In this document: one piece after another, positions 17,838-25,951 of the stretch
Layout of the letters: every line of letters starts with the position of its first letter
Position numbering within the stretch: the stretch's first letter is position 1
Origin: Acidobacteriota bacterium
Lineage (GTDB): Bacteria > Acidobacteriota > Terriglobia > Terriglobales > Acidobacteriaceae
NCBI GenBank assembly: GCA_003225215.1
Contig: QIBC01000003.1
Location: 1 to 40,885, forward strand
Reading direction: 5' to 3'
DNA: 40,885 nucleotides
Program-made: the position numbers and the translations under genes
The notes under the pieces: generated by a model
The model's input: the letters and a program-made list of their open reading frames with translations, nothing else
The model's database searches: none
What the model was told of the DNA's origin: nothing

Positions 17838-19688
17838 TTAGCCGGCCAACCTCTCCGTTGTTTGCTCTTCGCCCATCTGCAAACGCTCCAATTCTGCGTA
17901 GACCCCTCCATCCCGCATCAGTTCAGCGTGAGTGCCGCGCTCTACCAGTCTTCCATCTTTGATCACGAAAATTACGCCTGCTGAACGGATCGTTGACAGG
18001 CGGTGCGCGATGGTGATCACGGTCTTTCCAGCCATGAGACGATCAAGCGCCTCGTACACCAGCTTTTCCGAGCCGGCGTCGAGATCTGAAGTGGGTTCGT
18101 CGAGAATGAGTATCGGAGTGTTGCGGATCACAGCGCGCGCGATCGCTATGCGCTGGCGCTGTCCGCCAGAGAGCGTCATTCCGCGCTCGCCTATAACAGT
18201 GTTATAACCCTCAGGCATGCGGTCGATGAACTCCGAAGCGTTCGCCAGTTCGGCGGCACGAATGATTTCGGTACGTGTAGCCTCCGGCTTGCCATATGCG
18301 ATGTTCTGCCAAACCGGTCCGTGAAAGAGGACTGTTTCCTGAAGGACGAAGCTGATCTGCTGCCGCAATGATCGCTGTCTGAAACGGCGAACATCGACGC
18401 CGTCGATCTTTACGATTCCGGATGTTGGATCATAGAAACGCGGGATAAGGCTGATGATCGTCGTCTTTCCTGCCCCGGTTGGGCCAACGAAAGCAGCGAC
18501 TTGTCCGCGCTCGATAGTGAGGTTCAAGTCCTCGAGGATCGGTGATTCTGGTGAGTAAGCAAAGCTCACGTGGTCGAATTCGATCTTGCCTTTGAATCGC
18601 GGCGCAGGTTTTGCTTTGGGCAGATCTTTCACTTCGCGCTCGGTTTCCAAAATCTCCTGGATCCGTTCGTAGCCGACAACAGCCTTGGAGTACGAATCTG
18701 TCATCTTTGACAGCTCCTGCATCGGCTTGTACATCTTGCCGAGGTACTGGATGAAGACCACCAGTGACCCTGCAGTGATGGCTCCGGTCAAGACCATGCG
18801 TCCACCGAACCATAGAACGAGAAATGTACCTACAGCGACGATGATCTGCACAATAGGGGCAAGCTTCGCCTTCAGGCTTCTGGCGCGAAGCGCGATTTCT
18901 ACGCCCTCCAGGCTCTCTTCTTCCAACCGCTTCGACTCGTAGTCTTCGCGCGCAAAAGCCTTCACCACCCGGATCGATCCCAACACTTCTTCGATCACCG
19001 ATACGATCTCGCTCTCCTTCTTGCGCACTTCCCGTGACGCCTTTTTGATACGACGCGTATACGTGTACACGATCGCGAATAGCACAGGCGCGATCGAGAG
19101 AGCGATCAGCGTGAAGCGCCAGTTCAGGTAGAACATGACGACGACCATACCGACCAGCGTGATCAGGTTGATCAGGACACCTAACAATCCCGAGGTGATG
19201 AAGCTCTGGATGGAATCGATGTCGCTGGTGACGGTGCTGATCAGGTCTCCGGTGCGCTTCCGGTCGTGGTAAGCGAGTGACAAGCGCTGCAGATGCGAGT
19301 ACAGGGCTCGCCGCAGATCGTGCGTCACCCATTGCCCCACGCTGGTGGTGAGGTATTTTTCCGCGTACGAAGAGATCGCGTCGAGAATCGCGATTCCGAC
19401 AACTGCGATGCAGGCAAATTTCAGAATGCCGAGCGGATCGTATCCGGCTACATGATGAATGAAACGATTGAGCCAGCCACCGGAAGTCTTCGCCCGTAGA
19501 ACATTGTCCAGGACGATTTTCAGCGGCCAAGGTTCAAGCAGATTGGCAGCAGACTCCCCAATCACCGCCAGCAAGCCGAGGGTAAGAGCGCCGGTGTGTG
19601 GACGCAGAAGCGTGCGAATAGTCAGCCGCCTCGGCGATAGCGGCTTCGACAAGACCTTGCCTTCATGTACCAGTTCGGTGGTAGACAA
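17838..19688 (-). CDS. MsbA/LmrA-type ABC exporter (fused membrane and ATPase domains)
   Basis: A 616-residue half-transporter. Residues ~25-330 hold six membrane segments (GALTLGLLAVIGESAANLLE, ILKFACIAVVGIAILDAISS, LINLITLVGMVVVMFYLNW and others). The ATPase domain follows with Walker A GPTGAGKTT, Q-loop QQISFVLQE, signature LSGGQRQRIAIARA, Walker B ILILDEPTSDLD and H-loop IAHRLS. All catalytic elements are intact. Such homodimers export lipids, lipid A-like glycolipids, peptides or drugs; the substrate cannot be told. The start appears to be TTG 19688 (MSTTELVHEG); the ribosome site is weak, so the start is uncertain. Confidence 0.9.
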   Translation of the reverse strand: MSTTELVHEGKVLSKPLSPRRLTIRTLLRPHTGALTLGLLAVIGESAANLLEPWPLKIVLDNVLRAKTSGGWLNRFIHHVAGYDPLGILKFACIAVVGIAILDAISSYAEKYLTTSVGQWVTHDLRRALYSHLQRLSLAYHDRKRTGDLISTVTSDIDSIQSFITSGLLGVLINLITLVGMVVVMFYLNWRFTLIALSIAPVLFAIVYTYTRRIKKASREVRKKESEIVSVIEEVLGSIRVVKAFAREDYESKRLEEESLEGVEIALRARSLKAKLAPIVQIIVAVGTFLVLWFGGRMVLTGAITAGSLVVFIQYLGKMYKPMQELSKMTDSYSKAVVGYERIQEILETEREVKDLPKAKPAPRFKGKIEFDHVSFAYSPESPILEDLNLTIERGQVAAFVGPTGAGKTTIISLIPRFYDPTSGIVKIDGVDVRRFRQRSLRQQISFVLQETVLFHGPVWQNIAYGKPEATRTEIIRAAELANASEFIDRMPEGYNTVIGERGMTLSGGQRQRIAIARAVIRNTPILILDEPTSDLDAGSEKLVYEALDRLMAGKTVITIAHRLSTIRSAGVIFVIKDGRLVERGTHAELMRDGGVYAELERLQMGEEQTTERLAG

Positions 19689-19830
19689 ACAGGTTCTCGC
19701 ACCCCCGCAAAGGCAGAGGCTTCTCTGAAATCGCGAACTGCTGCTCAGATTAGATGCACTCTAGAGATGAACTATCACCCAGGAAGAAGGCAAACAGGAG
19801 CCGCTACCTTCTCAGACGGATCGGCCGAAA

Positions 19831-19860
19831 CGCCGGGCGAGGGTGCCCGGCGCTCCGTTT
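19831..19860. terminator. Hairpin terminator, probably acting on the minus-strand ABC permease
   Basis: CGCCGGGC (19831-19838), 6-base loop, GCCCGGCG (19845-19852), flanked by T-runs on both strands (CTCCGTTTTT on plus, TTTCGG on minus). The AAAACGGAGC / CCCTCGCCCG core is shared with 9655-9689. Confidence 0.65.
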
Positions 19861-19899
19861 TTGACTTGTCGCTATTGCTAGTCGCTAATGGCTGCTTTT

Positions 19900-21183
19900 C
19901 TACGCGTACTTCATCCACTTCACGATCTCGGGCAGAGTTGGCCGTTTGCCATACATGAGAATGCCGATGCGGTAGATGCGAGAGCAAATTGAGAGCATCG
20001 CGTAGATGGTTCCCACCAGGAGCGCCAGGCTTAGTCCGATCTGCCATGCAGGAGGCGTTTCCACGAGGATGCGGGTGAACATGATCAGCGGCGTGCAGAA
20101 GGGAATGAGAGAGAGAACCGTGGCCAGCGTCGAGTGCGGCTGCTGGATCACCGGGGTCAGGAAGATGGCCGATACGATCAGAGGCATCATGATCACGAAT
20201 TGAAATTGTTGCGCTTCCTGTTCGGAGTTCACAGCAGATCCCAGAGCGGCGCCGAGCGCCGAGTAGAGCAGGAATCCGAGCACGAAGAACACTCCAAAGA
20301 AGATCATGTTCTTGATGGAAAGACCCAGACGAATGCTTTCCCCAAACATGCTGATCGACTGTGCAGCAAGGGGCGCAGTGACCAGGGTCCAGATGGCGAT
20401 TTGAGTGATTCCAACCGCCGCAGCGCCCAGAATCTTGCCTGCCATCAACTCTTTCGATGTTGCGGTCGAAAGCAGCACTTCGAAGATGCGGGAATTTTTT
20501 TCTTCAAGCACGGACCGCATCACGCTCATGCTGTACATCAGTATGGTCACATAAAGCAGTATCATCAGCAGCAGCGCGGTGAAGAACAGTGCAATGCCAC
20601 TGGAGTCGGTCACCCTTCCGTTCTCGACCTTCTTACTATCGATGTTCACCGGCTTAAGAATGTCGGCAACTTCCTCAGCTGGCACGCCGTGCTTGCGGAA
20701 CGACTGACTTAACAGTGCCTCGCGTATCGCGCCGCTGAGCGCGCCTAGTGTCTCGAAATCGCTGGAAGCGCGGGAGCGATAGCTGATCTTCCGCTCGGAG
20801 AGAGCACTCGCCGGAGCCCAAAGATATCCATCAATTTCATGAGAACTCACCTTGGCGGTTAAAACTGTTTCTTCTGCCGGGGAAACGTTGGTGTCAACCT
20901 GTACTTCGAAGCTGCGCGTAGAAGCATCGGCAGCGCCGCGTCTCGCGGGAACCTTCTTCTCCGGAGGCTTCATGAACTTGTCGCGCACATCGTCGCCGAA
21001 TTGCCGGTCAGAAGTGGCGATCACGATTTTCTGAGACTCGGTCGACTTCTTCGACGCAATCATGCTGGGCAGCACTGTGAAGCCAAACATCATAGCCGGC
21101 AGCAGAATGGTCATTACGATGAACGACTTCTTGCGAACCGTTTCCAGATACTCGCGGCGGGCAAACAAGAAAATGTTATGCAT
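19900..21183 (-). CDS. ABC-2 type permease (NatB-like)
   Basis: A 427-residue membrane protein with one N-terminal membrane segment (SFIVMTILLPAMMFGFTVLP). A large extracytoplasmic domain follows (~residues 45-200). At least five further segments come in the C-terminal half (ALFFTALLLMILLYVTILMY, ILGAAAVGITQIAIWTLVTA, MIFFGVFFVLGFLLYSALGA and others). The EEKNSRIFEVLLSTATSKELMAGKILG motif is typical of NatB/YhaP permeases. ATG 21183 overlaps the stop of the ATPase gene by eight bases, so the pair is translationally coupled. It probably exports ions, a peptide or an antibiotic; the substrate is unknown. Confidence 0.85.
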   Translation of the reverse strand: MHNIFLFARREYLETVRKKSFIVMTILLPAMMFGFTVLPSMIASKKSTESQKIVIATSDRQFGDDVRDKFMKPPEKKVPARRGAADASTRSFEVQVDTNVSPAEETVLTAKVSSHEIDGYLWAPASALSERKISYRSRASSDFETLGALSGAIREALLSQSFRKHGVPAEEVADILKPVNIDSKKVENGRVTDSSGIALFFTALLLMILLYVTILMYSMSVMRSVLEEKNSRIFEVLLSTATSKELMAGKILGAAAVGITQIAIWTLVTAPLAAQSISMFGESIRLGLSIKNMIFFGVFFVLGFLLYSALGAALGSAVNSEQEAQQFQFVIMMPLIVSAIFLTPVIQQPHSTLATVLSLIPFCTPLIMFTRILVETPPAWQIGLSLALLVGTIYAMLSICSRIYRIGILMYGKRPTLPEIVKWMKYA

Positions 21184-22078
21184 CGGTCTTTCCCACAACG
21201 TCGATGAAGATGTCTTCGAGCGACGGCTCGACCAACTCAAATTTGTTCACACGCGAGCGCTCAGCCACCATGTGCAGCAGCTTTTGCGAGTCTGCTCCGG
21301 GAGCCAGGCGCACTTCGACGTAATTTCCGTAGTTGTTGAACGACTGAATCAAACCGTTCTCGCGCAGGAACTCATCGGTGCCTTCATATTCGATTTGCAC
21401 GTTGCTGCGGCCGTAACGACCTTTGATCTCCTTGAGCGTGCCCTGGAGAACGGCCTCACCGCGATTGATGAGGCAGATTGCACTGCAGAGCCTCTCGACT
21501 TGATCCATGCGGTGCGTCGAGAACAGGATGGTGCGGCCCTCCTTGTTCAACTCAAGCAATACATCTTTCAGCAGAGTGGCGTTTACCGGGTCGAGTCCGG
21601 AGAAGGGCTCGTCCATAATGAGGAATTCAGGCTCATGCAGCAGCGTAGCGATGAATTGCATTTTCTGCTGCATTCCTTTGGAGAGCTCTTCGGTCTTTTT
21701 ATCCATCCATCCGGCGATGTCCATGCGCTCGCACCACTTCTTCGCGCGTGCAGCCGCGTCGGTAGCCGAGAGTCCGCGCAACTGCCCGAACAGTACCAAC
21801 TGTTCGCTGACCTTCATCCTCTTATACAGGCCGCTGGTTTCGGGCAGGTAGCCAATGCGCTTCAGGTGATCGCGCTTGAAAGGCTCGCCAAACATGCGCA
21901 CTTGACCCGAATCGGGAACGGTGATGCCGATCATCATGCGGATGGTGCTGGTCTTCCCAGCCCCATTGGGGCCAAGCAGGCCAAAGATGCTGCCTTGCTC
22001 AATCTTGAGCGAGAGATCCTTGACGGCGACAAATTTGTCGTAGCTCTTGCGAACTTGCTGCAGTTCGACGGTGTGCAT
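21176..22078 (-). CDS. ABC transporter ATPase (NatA-like)
   Basis: A 300-residue ATPase. It has Walker A LLGPNGAGKTSTIRM (about residues 34-48), Q-loop region GYLPETSGLY, signature ELSKGMQQKMQF, Walker B FLIMDEPFSGLDP and H-loop STHRM. The signature SKGMQQK and GYLPE motif are those of NatA/CcmA-like drug and ion exporter ATPases. A ~90-residue C-terminal extension (RYGRSNVQIEYEG...LEDIFIDVVG) is common in that group. It partners with the overlapping permease downstream. Confidence 0.9.
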   Translation of the reverse strand: MHTVELQQVRKSYDKFVAVKDLSLKIEQGSIFGLLGPNGAGKTSTIRMMIGITVPDSGQVRMFGEPFKRDHLKRIGYLPETSGLYKRMKVSEQLVLFGQLRGLSATDAAARAKKWCERMDIAGWMDKKTEELSKGMQQKMQFIATLLHEPEFLIMDEPFSGLDPVNATLLKDVLLELNKEGRTILFSTHRMDQVERLCSAICLINRGEAVLQGTLKEIKGRYGRSNVQIEYEGTDEFLRENGLIQSFNNYGNYVEVRLAPGADSQKLLHMVAERSRVNKFELVEPSLEDIFIDVVGKTDA

Positions 22079-22133
22079 AGTGGGGTTACGTCTAAATTCG
22101 GATTCGGTTCAAGAAATTGTCTTAGAAATGGAG

Positions 22134-23639
22134 CTACGCAGTCGTCTTGCGCGCGGCTGAAGCGCCCGATACGCGATTGCGTCCCCTCTCTTTGGAAACA
22201 TACAGCGCAGCATCGGCGGCAGCGACCAACTCGTCCCGCGTTTGCCCGTTAGCGGGAAACTCGGCTACACCGGCGCTGATCGTTACCTTTACCGGCACTC
22301 CGGGAAAGCGATAGGCCTCCACCATTCTGCGCAGCTTTTCGGCGACCTCCATCGCATTGCCGCCAGAGGTTTGCGGCACCAGGATGGCGAATTCCTCGCC
22401 TCCGTAACGGCACACTACGTCAACTTTACGAAGTTGCTGGCCGAAGGCGCCAGATACTTGACGCAGCACCTCGTCGCCCAGCAGGTGCCCGAACTCGTCG
22501 TTCAGGCGCTTAAAGTTGTCGATGTCGATCATGATGATCGCCAGACGTCCGTCGTAACGAGACGCGCGCTCGATTTCTGAGCTGATCTCCAACTCGAAAT
22601 AGCGGCGGTTATAGATTCCCGTAAGGCCGTCAATATATGCGAGTTGCTGCGCTTTCTCGAAATAATGCGCGTTCTGGATAGCGCCGGCGCAAATATCTGC
22701 CACTGATTCGAGTGGCGCAACGTCCTCTTCGGCGAAGTTATTGGGTTTGGCACTCTCCAGCATGAGCACGCCCAGCTTTTCTCCGAAGAAGATCAAGGGC
22801 ACGCACATCTCGGAACGAGTCTCCACGAAGCTGGCCATGTAGTGCGGCACAAAAGCGACTTCGTTCTCTACGACTGTTTTGCTCTGCTCCAGCGCCCGCA
22901 TTCCCATTCCTGTACCAGCGGGAAGCGCGGCGCCTTGCGTCAGGATCGGCGTGAGTTTCCCCTTATGGGCACGCACCGAAAGGCGCGCATCTTCATCCAG
23001 AAGGAGGACCACTACCTGGTCCACGGGAAAGGTCTGCAACACCAGATCACAGACTCTTCCGAGGAGTCCATCCAGGTTCAGTACCGCAGTTGTTTGCCGC
23101 GCGATGGCATTGATGGCCTCGAGCTGCCGTGAACGACGCTGCTCGAGCGTGTACAACCGAGCATTCTCAAGGGCGATAGAGGCCTGTGTGGAGAACAACG
23201 TGAGCAGGTCCAGAGTCTCGGAGTCGAACGCGTCCAGTTCCTCGCTCTGAATATCGAGCACGCCGACAACTTCGTCGCGCACCATTAACGGGATCGCCAC
23301 CTCGGATTTTGTTTCGGAAAGATGTGCAATGTAGCGAGGATCCTGGCTTACGTCAGGGGCATATACTGGCCTCTTCTCTTGCGCAGCGGTGCCAATCAGA
23401 CCGGCTCCAGGGGCCATGCGGCTCTTGGTGCCCTCGACCGGACGACCGATCGAAGTTCGAACGAAGAATTCGCGAGTATTTGGGTCCAGCAGAAGGACTG
23501 CAGCGTTGGTTACGTGGAAATAGTCGCGGACAATCCAGAGGATCTGCTCCAGTACTTCGTCCAGATTGAAGGTCGATAGGACCGCCTGGCTGGCGTCATA
23601 AAGTAGTGCAATCTTCTGCATTTGGCGCGATAAATCCAA
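22134..23639 (-). CDS. Diguanylate cyclase with two GAF domains (GAF-GAF-GGDEF)
   Basis: A 501-residue cytoplasmic protein with no membrane segments. The first GAF domain (residues ~20-165) and second (~185-325) are followed by a GGDEF domain (YIDGLTGIYNRRYFELEISS ... VCRYGGEEFAILVPQ ... VTISAGVAEFP). The GGEEF active site near residue 412 is intact, and an upstream R-K-V-D nine residues before it fits the product-inhibition I-site (RxxD). It should therefore synthesise c-di-GMP, with GAF domains sensing a small ligand or partner. It is preceded by a 314-base intergenic gap and is probably transcribed alone. A PilZ gene at 28643 could be an effector, by inference only. Confidence 0.9.
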   Translation of the reverse strand: MDLSRQMQKIALLYDASQAVLSTFNLDEVLEQILWIVRDYFHVTNAAVLLLDPNTREFFVRTSIGRPVEGTKSRMAPGAGLIGTAAQEKRPVYAPDVSQDPRYIAHLSETKSEVAIPLMVRDEVVGVLDIQSEELDAFDSETLDLLTLFSTQASIALENARLYTLEQRRSRQLEAINAIARQTTAVLNLDGLLGRVCDLVLQTFPVDQVVVLLLDEDARLSVRAHKGKLTPILTQGAALPAGTGMGMRALEQSKTVVENEVAFVPHYMASFVETRSEMCVPLIFFGEKLGVLMLESAKPNNFAEEDVAPLESVADICAGAIQNAHYFEKAQQLAYIDGLTGIYNRRYFELEISSEIERASRYDGRLAIIMIDIDNFKRLNDEFGHLLGDEVLRQVSGAFGQQLRKVDVVCRYGGEEFAILVPQTSGGNAMEVAEKLRRMVEAYRFPGVPVKVTISAGVAEFPANGQTRDELVAAADAALYVSKERGRNRVSGASAARKTTA

Positions 23640-23953
23640 GAATCCAAAGCCATTCCGGCAAATCTGCTGTTAGGGGAGGTACAGACAGAACCTCAACCAG
23701 ATGGGATTACGAACACAAATCAGTGCCTTCATTAAGCCCGATTCATGGGAAATTGACAAGTATTTTCAGGGACCTGGCAGATGCCAAAAGGCGCATTTCC
23801 ACCCGTTTTTTGAGCGTGAGAAGGGCGCTTTTAGGGGGACCCGCCAATCGCCAATTGGTCCCAGACACCTTTTGGAAGAGCGATCCGGAATCGGACGCGA
23901 TGGGGGAGCGCGGCTCCCGGAGGACTGAGGTTGAGGCCGCTCTTACGCGTGGC
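23640..23953. other. Intergenic region upstream of the diguanylate cyclase, nothing recognised
   Basis: 314 bases between two minus-strand genes. No convincing coding frame, terminator or repeat was seen. It must contain the promoter of the cyclase gene, but no clear -35/-10 pair was found. Confidence 0.6.
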
Positions 23954-24193
23954 TCACCTTCTCTGTTCGGTGGGAGGACGCTGGGTATGCGGACGAAAGA
24001 GCAGAGCGATCACGCCATACATGACCAAACAGATCCAAAAATCGATGAGCAAGCCCAAGTCGGGCCATAACGAATAACTACGATGCCGGGCCGCAGGCGG
24101 CAGATACGGCATCACCAGAAAGTAGATGGCGTTCCCCAGCAGCACCGCTGCCAGGGAAATGGCGAAGTTCCTTGAGAGACTCACTCTGCTCAT
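23954..24193 (-). CDS. Small two-helix membrane protein
   Basis: A 79-residue protein from ATG 24193 (MSRVSLSRNFAISLAAVLLG). Two hydrophobic segments are clear: FAISLAAVLLGNAIYFLVM and LGLLIDFWICLVMYGVIALL. They are joined by a short loop (PYLPPAARHRSYSLWPDL), and a charged tail follows (RPHTQRPPTEQRR). An upstream start at 24274 would add a poor-looking extension. I recognise no function. It is divergent from the ribH fusion gene, 214 bases away. Confidence 0.65.
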   Translation of the reverse strand: MSRVSLSRNFAISLAAVLLGNAIYFLVMPYLPPAARHRSYSLWPDLGLLIDFWICLVMYGVIALLFRPHTQRPPTEQRR

Positions 24194-24331
24194 TAGACAC
24201 CCGAACCTACGATGCAGGTTTCCAGCGACCCAGCCTTTTGGTCGGCGAGCCGGGAGCAACTCTGAGGGTTGCATTTCAGCAGAACAGGGGCGCGCATCAA
24301 GCCTCCTTAGTTAATTCTGTCGCCGGGATTT

Positions 24332-24346
24332 CGGAATTATATTCCG
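24332..24346. promoter_or_regulatory. Possible operator or promoter element between divergent genes
   Basis: CGGAAT-TAT-ATTCCG, a 6-bp inverted repeat with a TATATT core. It lies 62 bases upstream of the ribH fusion start. Weak support: no good -35 match was found. Confidence 0.25.
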
Positions 24347-24407
24347 GCTTGAAAACGAGCGCGCAGCAGTTTCACGAGTCCTTCGCCGTTGTGTCACACT
24401 GGAATCG

Positions 24408-25256
24408 ATGATCCGTAGTCTCACGCTTGTTCGCCGATTCTCGCGCGAGAAGTTCGAGCAACTCTCGGCTTTGCTGCGCGCGCTCGGATTCGAGGATGGT
24501 GCCGGCTGGAGCGACGAACACAGTCGCGGGGCTCCGTTTCTCGCTCCAGTTGGAAGACTCGAACTGGTCGACGGTCGCGCACTCACGGAACCTGACATCC
24601 TTATTGAAGTTCGCGACCTCGACACCGCCAATCAACTAGCGCGAAAACATTTCCATGATGCCGCCGGCGAGATCCAAGACACCACCTGGAAATCACGCAT
24701 CTTTCCTCTTCAGCTCGATGCAAACCTGCGCATCGGATTCTGGGCATTCAACGATCCTGCGAAGTCAGCGCCAAAAGCAACAGAGGGCGAGCTCAACGCG
24801 AGTGGCATGCGCTTCGGCATCGTAGTAAGCCGCTGGAACTCGTTCATCACCGAGCGCCTGCTGCAAGGAGCGCTGGACTGTCTGCGGCGCAGCGGCGCCA
24901 AGTTTGCGGACATTCACATCGTGCGCGTGCCTGGCTCCTTTGAGATTCCAGCAGCCGCGCGACTCCTCGCTGAATCCGGTGCGGTGGACGCCGTGATAAC
25001 CCTGGGTTGCCTGATTCGTGGCGAGACGTCGCACTACGAGCACATCGCGACCGAAGTGACGCGTGGCATAGGCCAGTCCGCGCAGGAGACCGGAGTTCCT
25101 CACACCTACGGAGTGCTCACTTGCGAAACTCTCGAACAGGCAATCGACCGGGCTGGTCTCAAGAGCGGGAACAAGGGCTGGGAAGCTGCGACCACCGCCG
25201 TGGAGATGACGTCACTGAAAGGCAAGCTCAAACGCGGAGCGTCCGATGGCGGCTAA
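24408..25256 (+). CDS. ribH: 6,7-dimethyl-8-ribityllumazine synthase with N-terminal VOC-like domain
   Basis: RibH condenses the ribitylaminouracil intermediate with dihydroxybutanone phosphate in riboflavin synthesis. Residues ~134-275 are a full lumazine synthase: FGIVVSRWNSFITERLLQGA, VRVPGSFEIPAAARLLAESG, GCLIRGETSHYEH (catalytic His ~209), YGVLTCETLEQAI and GNKGWEAATTAVEM. Residues 1-118 resemble half of a VOC/glyoxalase fold (FEQLSALLRALGFEDG, then DILIEVRDLDTANQLARKHF and LDANLRIGFWAFN). The usual RibH is ~155 residues, so this fusion is unusual. An internal ATG at 24807 could start a normal-length enzyme. The 3' end overlaps nusB by 11 bases, a common ribH-nusB pairing. Confidence 0.9.
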   Translation: MIRSLTLVRRFSREKFEQLSALLRALGFEDGAGWSDEHSRGAPFLAPVGRLELVDGRALTEPDILIEVRDLDTANQLARKHFHDAAGEIQDTTWKSRIFPLQLDANLRIGFWAFNDPAKSAPKATEGELNASGMRFGIVVSRWNSFITERLLQGALDCLRRSGAKFADIHIVRVPGSFEIPAAARLLAESGAVDAVITLGCLIRGETSHYEHIATEVTRGIGQSAQETGVPHTYGVLTCETLEQAIDRAGLKSGNKGWEAATTAVEMTSLKGKLKRGASDGG

Positions 25257-25671
25257 ATCGGGAAAGCGGCGCAAGTCGCGCGAGATGGCGCTGCAGATGT
25301 TGTTTCAGTCGGACATGGGCAAGCAGAATGAGGACCATGTCCGCAAGACGTTCTGGGCAGAGCGCTCCACTGTGGACCAGGAAACACGCGAATTCTCCGA
25401 TGATCTATTTCGCGTAGCCCAGGATCGCAGCGCGGAGATCGACGGCCTGATTCAGAAGCACACCGAACACTGGCGCATGGACCGCATGTCCGCCGTCGAT
25501 CGCAACCTGCTGCGCCTGGGCGTGGCTGAATTCCTCGGCTTCCCCAAGACGCCGCGGGCCATCGTGATCAATGAAGCGCTCGATATAGCGCATCGCTATT
25601 CGAGTCCCGAATCGGTCCAGTTTATTAATGGCGTGCTGGATTCTGTGGGTAAAGAGTTGGGGAGGAAGTAG
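25246..25671 (+). CDS. nusB: Transcription antitermination factor NusB
   Basis: A 141-residue RNA-binding factor that works with NusE/S10 at boxA sites, for instance in rRNA antitermination. Recognised from KRRKSREMALQMLFQSDM at the N-terminus, then WRMDRMSAVDRNLLRLGVAE and PRAIVINEALDIAHRYSSPE, with FINGVLDSVGKEL at the end. The length is normal for the family. ATG 25246 overlaps the end of the ribH gene by 11 bases, so translation is coupled. Confidence 0.95.
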   Translation: MAAKSGKRRKSREMALQMLFQSDMGKQNEDHVRKTFWAERSTVDQETREFSDDLFRVAQDRSAEIDGLIQKHTEHWRMDRMSAVDRNLLRLGVAEFLGFPKTPRAIVINEALDIAHRYSSPESVQFINGVLDSVGKELGRK

Positions 25672-25715
25672 CCTCGCCACGACCGTTTCTGGGCAAGAAG
25701 TCGAACCCCTAAAAA

Positions 25716-25865
25716 TGTCATCCTGAGTCACTCTTTGGGCGAAAGATCTCCCGCAATTTTCGGACTTATTTACTCTTTCGCGGCCCTTTCACCATGGCAC
25801 ACGACGGTTCTCGCGTAAGAGCCATCCCGGGAGATCCTTCGGCCAATCCCGAGCTCAGGATGACA
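25716..25865. repeat. 150-bp element with ~38-bp imperfect terminal inverted repeats (MITE-like)
   Basis: The left end (25716-25753) begins TGTCATCCTGAG and ends AGATCTCCCG. The right end (25827-25865) reads CCGGGAGATCC ... CTCAGGATGACA, its inverted match in most positions. It has no coding capacity. The wording matches a TCATCCTGAG repeat I recall as frequent in acidobacterial genomes. It lies between nusB and the GH3 gene. Confidence 0.75.
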
Positions 25866-25951
25866 AGGTTTAAGAGTGTATGCCTCAAATAGAAAATCTT
25901 AGCTTGACCAAAGCGTTACAATGCCAAATCGATTTACTAGGAGAGTTTCGC

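Noticed and set aside
18430-19530. Long frame inside the ABC exporter gene
   Set aside because: Arg/Ser/His-rich text without motifs, while the exporter frame has every ABC motif.
21062-22252. 396-residue plus-strand frame opposite the NatA-like gene
   Set aside because: The minus-strand ATPase and permease are unmistakable; the frame runs across two genes and lacks recognisable domains.
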